From NCBI RefSeq assembly GCF_027941955.1, contig NZ_CP115960.1:558001-622000 (forward strand): 64,000 nt of DNA. The letters are read 5' to 3'. Below are positions 25,874-38,400 of this stretch, one piece after another. This stretch comes from Sphingomonas sp. 7/4-4 (GTDB lineage: Bacteria; Pseudomonadota; Alphaproteobacteria; Sphingomonadales; Sphingomonadaceae). Position numbers and translations under genes: made by a program. Numbering within the stretch: the first letter of the stretch is position 1; every line of letters starts with the position of its first letter. The notes below the pieces were generated by a model that was not told where the DNA came from, did no database searches, and saw only the letters and a list, made by a program, of their open reading frames with translations.

Positions 25874-28805
25874 ATGCCCGAACGCCTCCATCTCTACACC
25901 ATCCCGCCGCACCGCGCCTTTGCCGACGCGCTGGCGATCGGGCTGGTGAGGCGGTTCGGGAGCGATCCGCTCAAGCTGGCGCGCGGGCTGGTGCTGCTGC
26001 CCAACAACCGTGCCAAGCGCGCGATCCAGGACGCGTTCGTCCGCGCCAGCGAAGGCGGGCTGCTGCTGCCGCGGCTGGTCGCGGTCGGCGATCCCGAGCT
26101 CGACGAGGCCGTGTTCGACCGCGCCGACGATGCGGAGCCGATCCCGCCCGCGGTCGATCCGCTCCAGCGCCGGATGATCCTCGCGCGACTGATCCAGGAA
26201 GCGGGCGCTCCGGTCGACGCCGCGGAGGCGGTGCGGCTGGCGGGCGAGCTCGCCACCACGCTGGACCAGCTGCTGATCGAGGAAGTCGCCCCGCGCGCGC
26301 TCAAGGAGATCGAGCTCAGCCAGGAGCTTTCGGCGCATTGGGAGCGCTCGCTCGAACTGTTCGAAGTGGTGCTGACGCGCTGGCCGAAGGAACTCGAGCG
26401 GCTCGGGCGGATCGATCTTGCCGAGCGGCGGCGGCGGCTGATCGACAAGATGGCGAAGCGATGGCGGAGCGCGGCGCCCGAGGGGTTCGTCTGCGCCGCG
26501 GGCATCACTGCCTCCGCGCCGGCTTTCGCGCGGCTGCTGCGCACCGTCGCGGAGCTGCCGCAGGGGATGGTGGTGCTGCCCGGGCTCGCCACCGGGATCA
26601 GCGAGGCCGAATGGGACGCGCTCGGGCCGCACAAGCCCGATCCGGTCACCGGACGGCGTCGGCGGAGCCTCGAAAGCCATCCGCAATTCCATTTGAAGCT
26701 GCTGCTCGATCGGATGGGGGTGCATCGCAGCGAATTCGATCCGTGGCGCGTGGTCAGCGAGCATGATGCGCCGCCGGCGCGCAGCAAGGCGATCGCGTCG
26801 GCGATGGCGCCGCCCGAGCTGACGCATGGCTGGACATCGCTTCCCGCCGCCGAGCGCCGCCTCGACGGCGTCCGCGTGCTCGACGTCGCGACTCCTGCCG
26901 AGGAGGCGCAGGGCATCGCGCTGGCGCTGCGCGAGGTGCTGGAGACGCCGGGGCGGACTGCGGCTTTGGTCACGCCCGATCGCGCGCTCGCCCGGCGTGT
27001 CGCGGCGCATTGCGCGCGCTGGGGGATCGCGGTCGACGATTCGGCGGGGCAGCCGCTGTCGATCCTGCCGCCGGGGACCTTGTTGCTCGCGCTCGCCGAC
27101 GCGGCGGCGCAGGGCTTCGCGCCGCTGCCGCTGCTGACCCTGCTCAAGCATCCGTTGACGATGGCCGGGCGCCGCGCCGAATGGCTGGAGGGCGTGCGCC
27201 TGCTCGATCGCGCGCTGCGGGGACCGCGCCCGGCGCCGGGACTTGGCGGGATCGACCGGCATCTGGCCGAGCAGGACGGCCGCGACGGGCATTTGCGCCG
27301 GGCCGCGGAACGCTGGTGGCCGGAAGCCCGGGCGTTGCTCGCCCCGCTGGAGGCATTGTTCGCGGGCGGGCCGCAGCCGGCGCCGGCGCTGCTGGCGGCG
27401 CTGCGCGAGACGGCGCAGGCGCTGGGCGGCGACGCGCTCTGGGCACGCGCCGAGGGACGCGAGGCTGCCGGCCTGCTCGATAGCGCCGAGCGCGAGGCGG
27501 CGAACGGCCCGCCGCGCGCGGAGCCCGAGACGCTCGCGCCGATGCTGCGCACCTTGATGGAGGAAGTCGCGGTCCGGCCGCCGCAGGGCGGGCATCCGCG
27601 GCTCTCGATCTTGGGGCTGATCGAGGCGCGGCTGCAGACTGCCGACCTGATGATCCTCGGCGGGTTGAACGAAGGCGTGTGGCCGGGGCTGCCCGCGCCC
27701 GATCCGTGGCTCGCGCCGCGGATCCGGGCGGAATTGGGGCTGCCGGGGCTGGAGCGCCGCATCGGGCTCTCGGCGCACGATCTGGCCGGGGCGCTGGGGG
27801 CGCCGCAAGTGCTGCTCACGCGGGCGCGGCGCGATGCCAGCGCGCCGACGATCGCCTCGCGCTTCTGGTTGCGGCTCGAGGCGCTGTCGGGTGGGCTGGA
27901 GCGGGCAGGGGAGATCGAAGCGTGGCTGCGCGGGATCGACGATCCGGGCGAGCATCTGCCCGCCGATCGGCCCGCGCCGCAACCGCCTGTGGAGCTGCGG
28001 CCCAAGGCGCTGTCGGTCACCGAGGTCGATCGGCTCAAGGCCGATCCCTACGCGTTCTACGCGCGGCGTATGCTGCGGCTGATGCCGCTCGACCCGGTCG
28101 ATGCCGATCCGAGCGCGGCGTGGCGCGGCACCGCCGTGCACGCGGTGCTCGAACGCTGGTTCGAGGAGGATGATTGCGCGCCCGACAAATTGCGCGCGCG
28201 GGCCGAGGCGATGCTGGCCGACGAGCGAACCCATCCGATGATGCGCGCCTTGTGGGCGCCGCGGCTGAGGGAGGCGATCGAATGGATCGCGGGCGCGATC
28301 GCCGCCGATCCGTCGCGCAAGGTGATCGCGGTGGAGAAGCGCGGCATGATCCCGTTCGCCGGGGTGGAGCTCAGCGGCACCTTCGACCGAGATCGACCGG
28401 ATGGGCGACGGCAGCCTTGCGATCGTCGACTACAAGACCGGCAAGCCGCCCAGCCTTGCCGCGGTGCGCGAGGGATTCAGCCTCCAGCTTGGGCTGCTCG
28501 GGCTGATCGCCGAGCGTGGCGGATTCGAAGGGATCGCGGGCCGCGCGAAGCAGTTCGAATATTGGTCGCTGTCGAAGAACAGCCGCGGGACGTTCGGTTA
28601 TATCGAGAGCCCGTGCGATCCGAAACGCCGCGATTATCTGCCGGCGGACGACTTCATCGACCGAGCGGTGGCGCAGTTCGAGGGTGCGGCACGGATGTGG
28701 CTGACGGGGGACGAGCCGTTCACGGCGAAGCTCCACCCCGATTACGCGCCTTATGCCGAGTATGACCAGCTGATGCGGCGCGACGAATGGTATGGGCGTG
28801 ATTGA
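25874..28805 (+). CDS. addB: Double-strand break repair protein AddB (one apparent frameshift)
   Basis: 976 residues after removing one base. AddB is the accessory subunit of the AddAB helicase-nuclease that resects double-strand breaks for RecA. The N-terminal region holds 'LARGLVLLPNNRAKRAIQDAF', the middle 'ADLMILGGLNEGVWPG' (inactivated helicase-like core) and the C-terminus a RecB-type nuclease motif IVDYKTGKP with Asp and Lys. The frame breaks at 28388-28394, where CGAGATC must be read as CGAATC to continue GTFDRIDRMGDGSLAI. Start ATG at 25874 shortly after murU. The addA gene follows across a 218-bp structured spacer. Confidence 0.92.
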
Positions 28806-28820
28806 GGTCGTCCTTCTTGC

Positions 28821-29019
28821 TCCCTCCCTGTAAGATCGCCGGGTCGGCCATGCCCCCGGCATGGCCTGAACAGTGCGGGGCACTGTTCACCCGGCGATGG
28901 GCCGGGGGTGGGTGCGCGGCGCCAGCCGCGCGGTCTCGGCCCGCGTCGAAGTCGCCGGTCGGGGCATCGAGCCCCGCCCGCCGACACCCACCCCTTGATC
29001 CCCTCCCTAAGAGGGAGGG
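28821..29019. repeat. Multi-hairpin mosaic with a perfect three-way junction between addB and addA
   Basis: The outer stem 28835-28844/28889-28898 (10 bp, perfect) encloses two adjacent 9-bp hairpins, 28846-28854/28858-28866 and 28868-28876/28880-28888, separated by single bases. Further right, GGGGTGGGTG (28904-28913) can pair with CACCCACCCC (28985-28994), enclosing CGCGGC/GCCGCG and GGGGC/GCCCC hairpins. The end CCCTCCC-taaga-GGGAGGG (29001-29019) contains the addA ribosome site. Confidence 0.8.
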
Positions 29020-29023
29020 GAGA

Positions 29024-32000
29024 ATGAGCGTTCGGCCCCTCCACCCCCTCAAGGGAAATCAGCGCCGCGCCAGCGATCCCGCGCGCCATGTCTGGCTCTC
29101 CGCATCGGCGGGGACGGGCAAGACGCAGGTGCTCGCGGCGCGGGTGTGGCGGCTGCTGCTGGCCGATATGGATCCCGGCGCGATCCTGTGCCTGACCTTC
29201 ACCAAGGCGGGCGCGGCGGAGATGTCCGAGCGAGATCACCAGCCGGCTGGCGCGTTGGGTGCGCGCCAGCGACAAGGAGCTGGTCGCCGATCTCGAGGCG
29301 CTGGGCGAGAGCATTTCCCCCGAGGGCCGCGCCCGCGCGCGCACCTTGTTCGCCAAGGTGCTCGATGCGCCGGGCGGGGGATCCGCATCCAGACGATCCA
29401 CAGCTTCTGCCAGTCGTTGCTTTCGGCCTTCCCGGTCGAGGCTGGGCTGGTTCCGGGCTTCCGTCCGCTCGACCAGCGCGAGGAAGCGGTGCTCGCGCGC
29501 GAGGCGCTGGCCGAAATGCTGATCGATGCCGGACGCGGGGGCGCACCGGGCTGATCGACGCGGTCGGGGCGCTCAGCCTGAGGCTGGGCGAAGGCAAGGC
29601 CGAGGCGTTCCTGAAAATGTGCGCGTCGAATGCCGAGGCGATGGACACGCTGCCCAGCGGCATCCAGCCCTTCCTGCGCCGCGCGATGGGCTTGCCCTCC
29701 GGCGACATTGCCGCCGAGATCGAGCGAAGCTGCGGCGACGATGTGTTCGATCTCGCGGGTATGCGCGAGATCGCCGCGATGAACGCGAATTGGGGCACCA
29801 AATCGGGGCTCGCGCGCGCCGAGGAGATCGCGATGTGGCTGACGCTGCCGCCGGGCAAGCGCGCGCTGCGGCTGGCCGATCTCCACTCGGTGTGGGCGAC
29901 CGCGAAGGGCGAGCCGCGCTCGTTTGGCAAGGGGCAGGCGCCGCAGGAGCCGGGCTATGCGGAGATCGCGATGCGGCTGCACGGGCGTTGCGCCGAGCTG
30001 CTCGGGATGAAGGCCCAGGCCGAGTTCGCCGACCTGCTCGCGCGCGGGCTGGAGGCGGGGCGAGCCTATGCCGACACCTATGCGCGGGCCAAGCGCCGGG
30101 TGGGCGCGGTCGACTTCAACGACCTGATCCGCCGCACCGTCGAGCTGCTCGGCCAGCCGGGGATGGGCGAATGGGTGCGCTACAAGCTCGATCAGGTCAC
30201 CGAGCATGTCCTGATCGACGAGGCGCAGGACACCAACCCGCAGCAATGGGCGATCGTCAGCAAGATCGTCGACGAGTTCTTCGTCGGCGAGGGAACGCGC
30301 GCCGAGCGGGTGCGCACGCTGTTCACTGTCGGCGACTACAAGCAGGCGATCTTCGGCTTCCAGGGCACCGATCCGATCTATTTCCGCGCGGCATTCGAGC
30401 GGTTCCGGGCGCTGTCCAATTTCCGGCCCGATGCCGGGTTCGACGTCGAGCCGCACCCGGTCGAGGAATTGTCGCTGACGCACAGCTTCCGCTCGACCGC
30501 GCCGGTGCTCGAATTCGTCGACGCGGCGATCGCCGAGCTGCCCGAGCCGGGCATGGGCACCGACGGCGAATTGCACGCCAGCGAAGTGCCCGGCCCCGGC
30601 ACGGTGACGCTGTGGACGCCGACGATCGAGGGCGGCACCGAGGCCGAGGAAGAGGAATGGGTCCGCGACGCGACGCGCGAGCACGCGAAGCGGATCGCCC
30701 GGGCGATCAAGGCCTGGCTCGCCGATGGGCTGATGCTCGAGAGCAAAGGGCGGGCGCTTCGCCCCGAGGACGTGATGATCCTCGTCAAGCGGCGCGGCGA
30801 GCTCGCCTCGCTGATCGTCGCGCGGCTCTATGCCGAGGGGTGCCGGTGGCAGGGGTTGACCGGCTCCGGCTCAATGCGCCGCTCGCGGTGCAGGATCTGC
30901 TCGCGGCGGTGCGCTTCGTGCTGCAGCCGGAGGACGATCTGTCGCTGGCCTCGCTGCTGGTGTCGCCGCTGATCGGCTGGAGCCAGGACGAATTGATGGC
31001 CGCGGCGCTGCGGCCTCGGCACGCGTCGCTGTGGAGCCATTTGCGCGATATCGCCAAAGATCGGATCGCGCCGCTGGAGGCTTTGCTCAACCGCGCCGAT
31101 TTCACCACGCCCTATCGCTTCCTCGAGGAGATCCTCTCGGGACAACTCGACGGACGCCGGAAATTGCTGCTGCGGCTTGGCGAGGAGGCGCGCGATCCGA
31201 TCGAGGAGTTGCTCAACGCCGCGCTCAATTTCGAGAATGTCGCAACGCCTTCGCTCCAGCGCTTCCTCGACTGGTTCGATCGCGGCGATGTCGAGATCGT
31301 CCGCGATGCCGCCCAGCCGGCGGGCGCGGTGCGGGTGATGACTGCGCATGGCGCCAAGGGGCTGCAGGCGCCGATGGTGATCCTCGCCGACGCGACTGTC
31401 GATCCAACGCGGAGCCCGCGCGATTTCCTGCTCTGGGCGCCGGAGGATTACGAAAATGCGCCGTTCCCGATCTTCCGGCCGCGCACGGCGGAGCGGGGCG
31501 GGGCGCTCGATGCCGTGGTCGCGCAGGTCGATGCGCGCGAGCTGCAGGAGCATTGGCGGCTGTTCTACGTCGCGGCGACGCGTGCCGAGGAGCGGCTGGT
31601 GATCACCGGCGCGCTGGGGCCGCAGGCGAAGGGCGAGCCGCCCGCCGCGAGCTGGTACGCGGCCTGTGCGCGGGCTTTCGACGCGCTGGGCGTGGCGGAA
31701 GGCGATATCCGGGAGTTCCGTGGGCTCGTGCCGCCTGCACCTGTCGTGGCGATTGCGCGAACGGTGGAGTCCGAGGGTTCGCACCCCGCGCTGCCCGAGT
31801 GGATTGCGCGTCCGGCGCCCGCGGAAGCCCGTCCGCCGCGGCCGCTCGCGCCCTCGTCATTGGGCGACGACAGCGTCGCCGATCCGCCGCCCGGCCCGGC
31901 GATGCGCGTCGCTGCCGAGCGCGGGCGCCTGCTGCATGGGTTGTTCGAGCGATTGCCCGCGCTCGCACCCGACATGCGCGAAGCGGCGGCCGAGCGCTGG

Positions 32001-32441
32001 CTGGCCGGGCCGGGCGGCGTGGCGGATGCCGCGGCGCGTTCGGAGATTGCGGGCGCGGCACTGGCAGTGATCGGCGATCCGCGTTTTTCTGCGCTGTTTG
32101 CACCCGATGCGCTCGCCGAGGCGCCGATCGCGGCGGTGGTCGAGGGGCTGGTCGTGTCGGGCACGGTCGACCGGTTGGTGGTCGGCCCCGACAGCGTCCG
32201 CGTCGTCGACTTCAAGACCGGGCGGCGGGCGCCGGGCAGCGTCGAGGATATCCCGCCTTATCATCTGCGGCAGATGGCGGCCTATTCCGCGGCATTGGCG
32301 GTGATCTTTCCGGGGCGACGGATCGAGGCGGCGTTGCTCTATACCGCGTGGCCGACGCTGCACATTCTGCCGGCCGGTCTGCTCGAAGCGCACAAGGCGG
32401 ACTTGGTCGCCAAGGAGCAAAGCTTGGCTTCGCGCGCTTGA
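29024..32441 (+). CDS. addA: Double-strand break repair helicase AddA (four apparent frameshifts)
   Basis: 1139 residues once corrected, the usual AddA size. UvrD-type helicase motifs are present: Walker [10 protein letters not shown] (26-34), '[12 protein letters not shown]', '[12 protein letters not shown]', Walker [14 protein letters not shown], '[14 protein letters not shown]' and '[11 protein letters not shown]'. The C-terminal nuclease motif is VVDFKTG. Breaks: 29231-29237 (CGAGATC for CGAATC), 29376-29380 (GGGGG), 29537-29541 (GGGGG) and 30837-30840 (GGGG), the last three each missing one G. The sum of corrections gives an exact codon multiple. Start ATG at 29024; its GAGGGAGGGG ribosome site lies in a hairpin arm. 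It pairs with AddB. Confidence 0.92.
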
Positions 32442-32497
32442 GCCGGGAGCGCCGGAGACATAGATACACAGTCAAGAACCTATCAGGAGACGTTTCC

Positions 32498-32818
32498 ATG
32501 GCCACTCAGGCTACCACCGACGCCAGCTTCGACGCCGATGTCCTCCAGGCGGACAAGCCTGTGCTCGTGGATTTCTGGGCCGAGTGGTGCGGGCCGTGCC
32601 GGATGATCGCGCCGGCGCTCGAGGAAATCGCCGCCGAGCTCGGTGAGCAAGTCAACATCGTCAAGCTCGACATCGACGCGAACCCCGATGCGCCGACCAA
32701 GTACGGCGTGCGCGGCATCCCGACGATGATCCTGTTCAAGAACGGCCAGGTCGCCGCGACCCAGGTCGGCGCGATGCCCAAGAGCGGCATCAAGCAGTGG
32801 ATCGAGCGGGAGCTCTAG
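32498..32818 (+). CDS. trxA: Thioredoxin
   Basis: A 106-residue thioredoxin with the active site [10 protein letters not shown] and the cis-proline segment '[14 protein letters not shown]'. It is a cytoplasmic disulfide reductant for ribonucleotide reductase, peroxiredoxins and others. The ribosome site AGGAGA is 8 bases before the ATG at 32498. It follows addA by 56 bp and could be partly co-transcribed. The 3' end overlaps the end of the convergent penicillin-acylase gene by 4 bases. No anomalies. Confidence 0.97.
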   Translation: MATQATTDASFDADVLQADKPVLVDFWAEWCGPCRMIAPALEEIAAELGEQVNIVKLDIDANPDAPTKYGVRGIPTMILFKNGQVAATQVGAMPKSGIKQWIEREL

Positions 32819-35190
32819 GAGCCGCCAGGCTTCAGCGTGGTGCGGCCGGCGGCCTGGCCGTCGACCGCGCTGCGGCTGAACAGCATCGGCTGCATCCTGC
32901 CTTCGATCCACGGCGCGTATTGGTCGCGATAATGCGGCGAGCGCGGTTCGTTGGATTGGCCGGGCAGGTTGAGCATCAGCGAATTGTCCCACGCGCCGAC
33001 GTCGATGACCTGCAGATAGCTCGCGCCGCCGCCGACGCGCCACCCCGGGCCGCTGCCCAGCCAGCGCGCCATCACCGTATAGGAATCGCCGCCCGTTCCC
33101 CTGCCTTCGATGGCGGGGAAGGCGGCGGCGATCGCCGGAATGCGCGACAGCGGATGCTGGATGCGCACCTGATGGAGCGTGTCCCAACGCCACGTGGCGG
33201 GATCGGCACCGAGCAACTCGCGTGCCGAGGCCCAGGCGGCGGCTAGCGCGGCATCCAGCATCGCATCGCGCGCCGCTAGCGGATCGGCACCGAGCCGCGC
33301 GTCGGGTTTCGCGAGCAGGCCGAGCAAGACCGAGGGGGCGATCTCGGTCACCAGCGCCTTTGCGCGAGCAGGCACGATCGCGGCGAGCATGCGCCTGCCG
33401 AGATCGCGCCACAATATCTCGAAGAGCGCCGCCGCTCCGCTGTTCGCGTCGAGCCGCGCATCCCATCGGCGCAGCATCGTCACCGCTGGCCTGGCGGCTG
33501 GCGACGGATTCGCGGGCAAAAGCGCGATCAGCTGCTTGGCGGGCGTCGACAGCGTGTCGTGGTGGAGCGCGACGCTGTCGGCGAGGCTGTGCCGCTCCTG
33601 ATGCGACAGGACGTCGACGATGCGCTCGTAGCGATAGGGATCGCGGAACGAGAAAGCCGGTATGCGATCGCGCGGCCAGTCGGCGGGCAGATTGTTCTGG
33701 TTGGCCGAGGCGAACCAGCCTTTCGACGGATTATATTCATTCGGCAGCGCCTCGAAATCGCGCATTCCGGTCCAGTCGTAGCGACCGTCGCCGGGCACGG
33801 GGAGAAGCCCGTCCTCCTTCTTGCGCACCGGCGCATAGCCGATCACTTGCCAGCCGGTGTTCCCGTCCACATCGGCATAGTGCAAGTTGGTCGGCGAGGG
33901 ATGCAGGCGGAACGCCGATTTGCGCAGGCTCTTCCAGTCCTTTGCGAGGTTGATCGCGATCATCGCGAACGAACCAGAGGCACCCGGCTGCATTCCGATG
34001 GCGGCGACTGCGGTGGCGCGGCGCCGGGCAGGGTTGTGGGATACCACCGGCCCCTGTTCGGAATATCGCAGCGTCACGTTGCGCGCGGGTCCGCCGCGCA
34101 CCGGAATCGCCACTTCCACCCGGCGGAACCGCTTCCAGCCGCCGTCATGGCGATAGCGCTCGGGATCTTCGGGATCGAGCTCGAGCACGAACAGATCGAG
34201 CTGGTCGATGTGGAAATTGGTGCGGCCGAACGCGAAGCGATCGGTGTGGCCCTGCATGATCCCGGGCAGCCCGGGCGAGCCGCCGCCGATCACGTCGAGC
34301 CCCGGCGCGCTCAGATGCGCGACATGGCGCGGGCCGAAGCCGCCGATGCCAAGGTGCGGATCGTTGGCGAGGATCGGGCGCCCGGTGGCGGTGCGCGAGG
34401 GCGCGACGGTCCAGGCGTTGCTGCCGGCATTGGCGCGCTCGGCCGGGCCCGCGGCGGGATCGGCGACCGGTGTCTCGGCGCTGAACGGCAGGCTGCCGAG
34501 CTGGAGCATGCCGAGATCGGCGATCGAGACGGCGGCCGCATCCAGCCCTTCGGGGACCTTCATCTGCCAGGCGGGACGGAGCGGCGCGATGATCGCGTCG
34601 AGATCGAGCAGGCCCAGCGCGGCGAGCTGCGCGCGGCGGACTTCGTCATCGGCATTGTCGATCGAGGCGCCGCGCGGGATCACGAGATCCTGCAGTTCCC
34701 AGCGAAGCGGAGTGACGTCGAGGATCTTGTATTCGAGTGGCAGCAGCGAACGATCGGCGGCCACTTCGTCGATGCGCGCGTTGATCCCCGCGACATAGGC
34801 GCGGGCGCAGGCGAGCACGTCGTCGGGCACATCCCGCAGCTCGGCATCGAGATCGCCGCGATAATGGAAGAGACGGGCGGTGGCGTCGTGCCTCGCGAAG
34901 TCGGGCCCGAACGCCTCCGCCAAGCGGCCGAGCTCGCGGCGGTGCGAGAGATCGAGCTGGAACATCCGGTCGCGCGCGACGACATAGCCCTGACCGAAAA
35001 AGGCATCGGGGATCGATGCCGCGCGGATGTGCGGCACGCCATAGACGTCGTCGACGATCTCGATCGGGGCCTCGGGCCCGCGCACGACGGCCTCGCGCGC
35101 CTGGGCTGGCCGAATGCGGCCGAGCGCCGCTACGGGCGCCAATGCGAGCGTCGCTGACGAGCCAAGCAGGAAGGAACGACGGTCGAACAC
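32815..35190 (-). CDS. Penicillin-acylase family (Ntn) amidohydrolase, Tat-exported
   Basis: A 791-residue precursor. The twin-arginine signal DRRSFLLG and a hydrophobic stretch to about residue 30 indicate folded export. The Ntn nucleophile is Ser257 after Gly256 in NAGSNAWTV, the autocatalytic cleavage point giving alpha and beta chains. Downstream '[18 protein letters not shown]' and '[14 protein letters not shown]' are family hallmarks. Members hydrolyse penicillins, acyl-homoserine lactones or other N-acyl compounds; the substrate here is unknown. Start GTG at 35190 with GGGGAAG upstream. It is divergent from TonB receptor 3, suggesting uptake and deacylation of a common N-acyl ligand (inference). 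Confidence 0.92.
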   Translation of the reverse strand: MFDRRSFLLGSSATLALAPVAALGRIRPAQAREAVVRGPEAPIEIVDDVYGVPHIRAASIPDAFFGQGYVVARDRMFQLDLSHRRELGRLAEAFGPDFARHDATARLFHYRGDLDAELRDVPDDVLACARAYVAGINARIDEVAADRSLLPLEYKILDVTPLRWELQDLVIPRGASIDNADDEVRRAQLAALGLLDLDAIIAPLRPAWQMKVPEGLDAAAVSIADLGMLQLGSLPFSAETPVADPAAGPAERANAGSNAWTVAPSRTATGRPILANDPHLGIGGFGPRHVAHLSAPGLDVIGGGSPGLPGIMQGHTDRFAFGRTNFHIDQLDLFVLELDPEDPERYRHDGGWKRFRRVEVAIPVRGGPARNVTLRYSEQGPVVSHNPARRRATAVAAIGMQPGASGSFAMIAINLAKDWKSLRKSAFRLHPSPTNLHYADVDGNTGWQVIGYAPVRKKEDGLLPVPGDGRYDWTGMRDFEALPNEYNPSKGWFASANQNNLPADWPRDRIPAFSFRDPYRYERIVDVLSHQERHSLADSVALHHDTLSTPAKQLIALLPANPSPAARPAVTMLRRWDARLDANSGAAALFEILWRDLGRRMLAAIVPARAKALVTEIAPSVLLGLLAKPDARLGADPLAARDAMLDAALAAAWASARELLGADPATWRWDTLHQVRIQHPLSRIPAIAAAFPAIEGRGTGGDSYTVMARWLGSGPGWRVGGGASYLQVIDVGAWDNSLMLNLPGQSNEPRSPHYRDQYAPWIEGRMQPMLFSRSAVDGQAAGRTTLKPGGS

Positions 35191-35497
35191 GGCAATCTTC
35201 CCCGCTATGGCACTCGAACGCGAGGCTAGCGCCGTGTGCGCAACGCCGTCTCATGGCGAGGGCTACCCCACCCATAGGGTCAGGTTATGGCCGCAACCCA
35301 TAGTCCGCGGCTATGGCCCGATAAAGCCAAAGAACTCCGTCCCCTGTTGACGCTTCGCGCGACCACGGCGCACCTTCGGTTCCGCTATGGCCCATGTAAC
35401 CCAAAAGAGGTTGCAGGATCATGCTGTGCGTCGCCGCGGAGGGCATGCGCGCGGGCCGGTTCGCCGGTCTCGATAATTTATCCCAAGGGGGGCCATA
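35191..35497. promoter_or_regulatory. 307-bp divergent control region before TonB receptor 3
   Basis: No gene is supported. A GCTATGGCCC-type decamer recurs in direct orientation (about 35309-35319 and 35384-35393), with CCCATAG and TTATGGCC variants nearby (35268-35303), giving a cluster of CTATGG/CCATAG half-sites. The ribosome site of the receptor, AAGGGGGG, is at about 35484-35491. The half-sites are candidate operator sequences. Confidence 0.4.
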
Positions 35498-38400
35498 ATG
35501 ACGAATCCACGCCGGCAAGCGGATCTTGCAAGTTTCTCGAGCATGGCCGCGCTGGCGCTGGCCTCTCTGATGGCATTGCCCGCCGCCGCGCAGACGGCCG
35601 GGTCCGGCGTCGCGACGGTGCAGGAGACCCCGGCCCAGAGCGAAGCGACGGACGAGGACGAACTGGTCGTCACCGGCACGCGCATCATCCGCGACGGCTT
35701 CCAGGCACCGACGCCGCTGACCGTGCTGACGCGCGACGATATCAACAACACCTCGCCGACCAACAACATCGCCGATTTCGTCAATCAGCTGCCGCAGCTC
35801 GCCGGTTCGACCAAGCCGGCCAATTCGCGCCTCAACCTGTCGAACGGCTCGGCCGGCATCAACGCACTGAGCCTGCGCAACCTCGGCGAGGGCCGCACGC
35901 TGGTCCTGCTCGACGGCCGCCGCTCGGTCGGTTCGACGATCTATGGCTGGGTCGATATCAACACGATCCCGCAGGGGCTGGTCGATCGCGTCGAAGTGGT
36001 GACCGGCGGCGCCTCGGCGGCTTATGGTTCGGACGCGGTAGGCGGCGTGGTCAATTTCGTGCTCAACAAGAAGCTCGAGGGCCTGCGCGTCACTGCCGAA
36101 TCCGGCGTCACCACATATGGCGACGGCTTCAATTATTCGGGCAGCATCTCTGGCGGCAAATCGTTCGCCGGGGGCGCGGCCACTTCCTGTTCAACGCGGA
36201 GAAGGCGCACCAGGACGGTATCTTCGATATCAACGCGGTCGATCGCGGGTGGAACCACACCGGCTATGTGCGGGTCGAGGATCCGAACTGGACGGCCAAT
36301 GCCACGACGCCGCGCTATATCACGACCTTGCGTCAGGTCGGCGCGGCGAACTCGACCCCCGGCGGACTGATCACCGCATCGGCCGGCACCTCGGTGAATG
36401 CGCTGCGCGGCCTGTATTTCGGTCAGGGCGGCTCCGTGAACGTCTTCGATTATGGCGTGCTCCAGTCTCCCACCTTCAGCCGCGTGAGCGGCACTTCGCA
36501 TCCCAGCGTCGTCCAGGGCGGATCCTGGCAGGTCAACGATTCGGGTCGCCGTATCGGCCTGATGCCGAAGGACGACCGCTGGGGCGTGTTCGGCCGGCTG
36601 AGCTATGAAGTGGCGGACGGCGTCGAGCTGTTCGCCGAGGGCTCGTACAACCACCAGAAGGTGTTCTTCAACGCGGGTCCGAACCTGTCGACCGGCATTA
36701 CCTACAACACCACCGGCTGCACCGCGGTGCCGGTGCCGGTGACCTGCAACGCCTATGCGTTGCAGGCACTGGGCGCGGCCCGCCTTGCCGGCGTCACCAG
36801 CGTCACCGTCGCGACCACCGCGGCCGACCTGCCGTTCCGTGGCATCGACAATGAGCGCAAGGTGCAGCGCTACGTGATTGGCGCCGAGGGCAGCTTCGAG
36901 GCGTTCGGCAATGTCGGGCATTGGGACGTTTATGCCCAATATGGCCGCTCGGACGTGCGCGAACAGTTGCGCAATATCATGCACACCGCGCGGATGAACA
37001 ACTCCACTGCCGCGGCATTCGCACCTGCCGGCAACACGCGCGGCTATGCGGTCGGCTCGATCCAGTGCCTCGTCAACGTCAATCCCGACCCCGCGGACGA
37101 CGATCCGAACTGCGTGCCGCTCAACCGCCTCGGCGTGGGCGTCGCGAACGCGGCGGCGGTCGATTATGTGCTGGGCGATCCGTATCGCGACCAGACGCTG
37201 CAGCAATATGTCGTCGGCACCAACTGGGCGGTCACGCCGTTCGCCACCTGGGCGGGCGACGTCAGCGTCTCGTTCGGCGGCGAGGCGCGCAAGGAAAAGA
37301 TCCGCGGCAGCGTGCCGACCGAGTTCCAGCCGGTCATCACCATAGGTTCGAACGGCCGTCCCACCACGGCGAATGCCTGGTCGGTCGGCAACTACCTGCC
37401 CTTCACCGGCGAATACAGCGTCAAGGAAGCCTATCTCGAGACCGTCATTCCGCTCGGCCTGGGCCTCGAGTTCAACGGTGCGGTGCGTGGCACCGACTAT
37501 TCGAACTCCGGCTATGTCACCACCTGGAAGCTGGGGGCGACCTGGGCGCCGATCGAGGATATCCGCTTCCGCGTGACGCGCTCGCACGACATCCGCGCGC
37601 CCAACCTCAACGAGCTCTATCAGGCCGGCACCGCCAACAGCGATTCGGTGTCCAACCCGGTCTTCGTTGCGGATGGATCGAAGGGCCCGCGGACCTACAG
37701 CTATTCGGGCCTGACCACCGGCAATCCGGACCTGCGTCCGGAAGTCGCCAATTCGTGGAACGTCGGCGCCGTGCTGTCGCCGCGCTTCCTGCCCGGCTTC
37801 ACGGCATCGGTCGACTATTTCCGCATCGACCTGGCCGATGCGATCGACTCGATCAGCGCGCAGGAAACCGTGAATCGCTGTTATGCCGACGGCAATCAGG
37901 ACTTCTGCGACGCGATCACCACCGATCCGGCACGTTCGCAGCCCAATGCACCCTATCTGCTGATCCGCACCCAGCCGTTCAACTATGTCCGCAGGCTGGT
38001 GCGCGGCATCGATTTCGACGCGGCCTATCGCATTCCCGTCGGCGGCGACAACATCACGCTGCGGGGCGTCGCGACGCGCTACATCGAGAATCTGGCGGTG
38101 ACGGGCATCGCGGGCTCGGCACCCGTCAACACCGTGGGCGCCAATGGCGGGCAGGCCAGCACGCCGACCTGGATCTTCCGCGGCAGCCTCAACTATGCGT
38201 CGCCGACCTTCTCGGCGACCGTCACCGGCCGTGGCGTCAGCGCGGGCAAATATGTCGCGAACGGCATCGAGTGCACCAGCGGGTGCCCGGTCTCGACCAC
38301 GAACTTCCCGACCTACAACAACAACCAGGTGTCGGGGCTGTTCTATGCCGACCTCAATCTGACGCAGAAGATCGCCGTCAGCGGCACCTCGGAGGCCGAG

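Noticed and set aside
28806-29023. Short proteins on either strand of the addB-addA spacer
   Set aside because: The translations are by-products of the palindromic mosaic (repeated Pro/Arg/Gly blocks) and do not show codon bias or ribosome sites.
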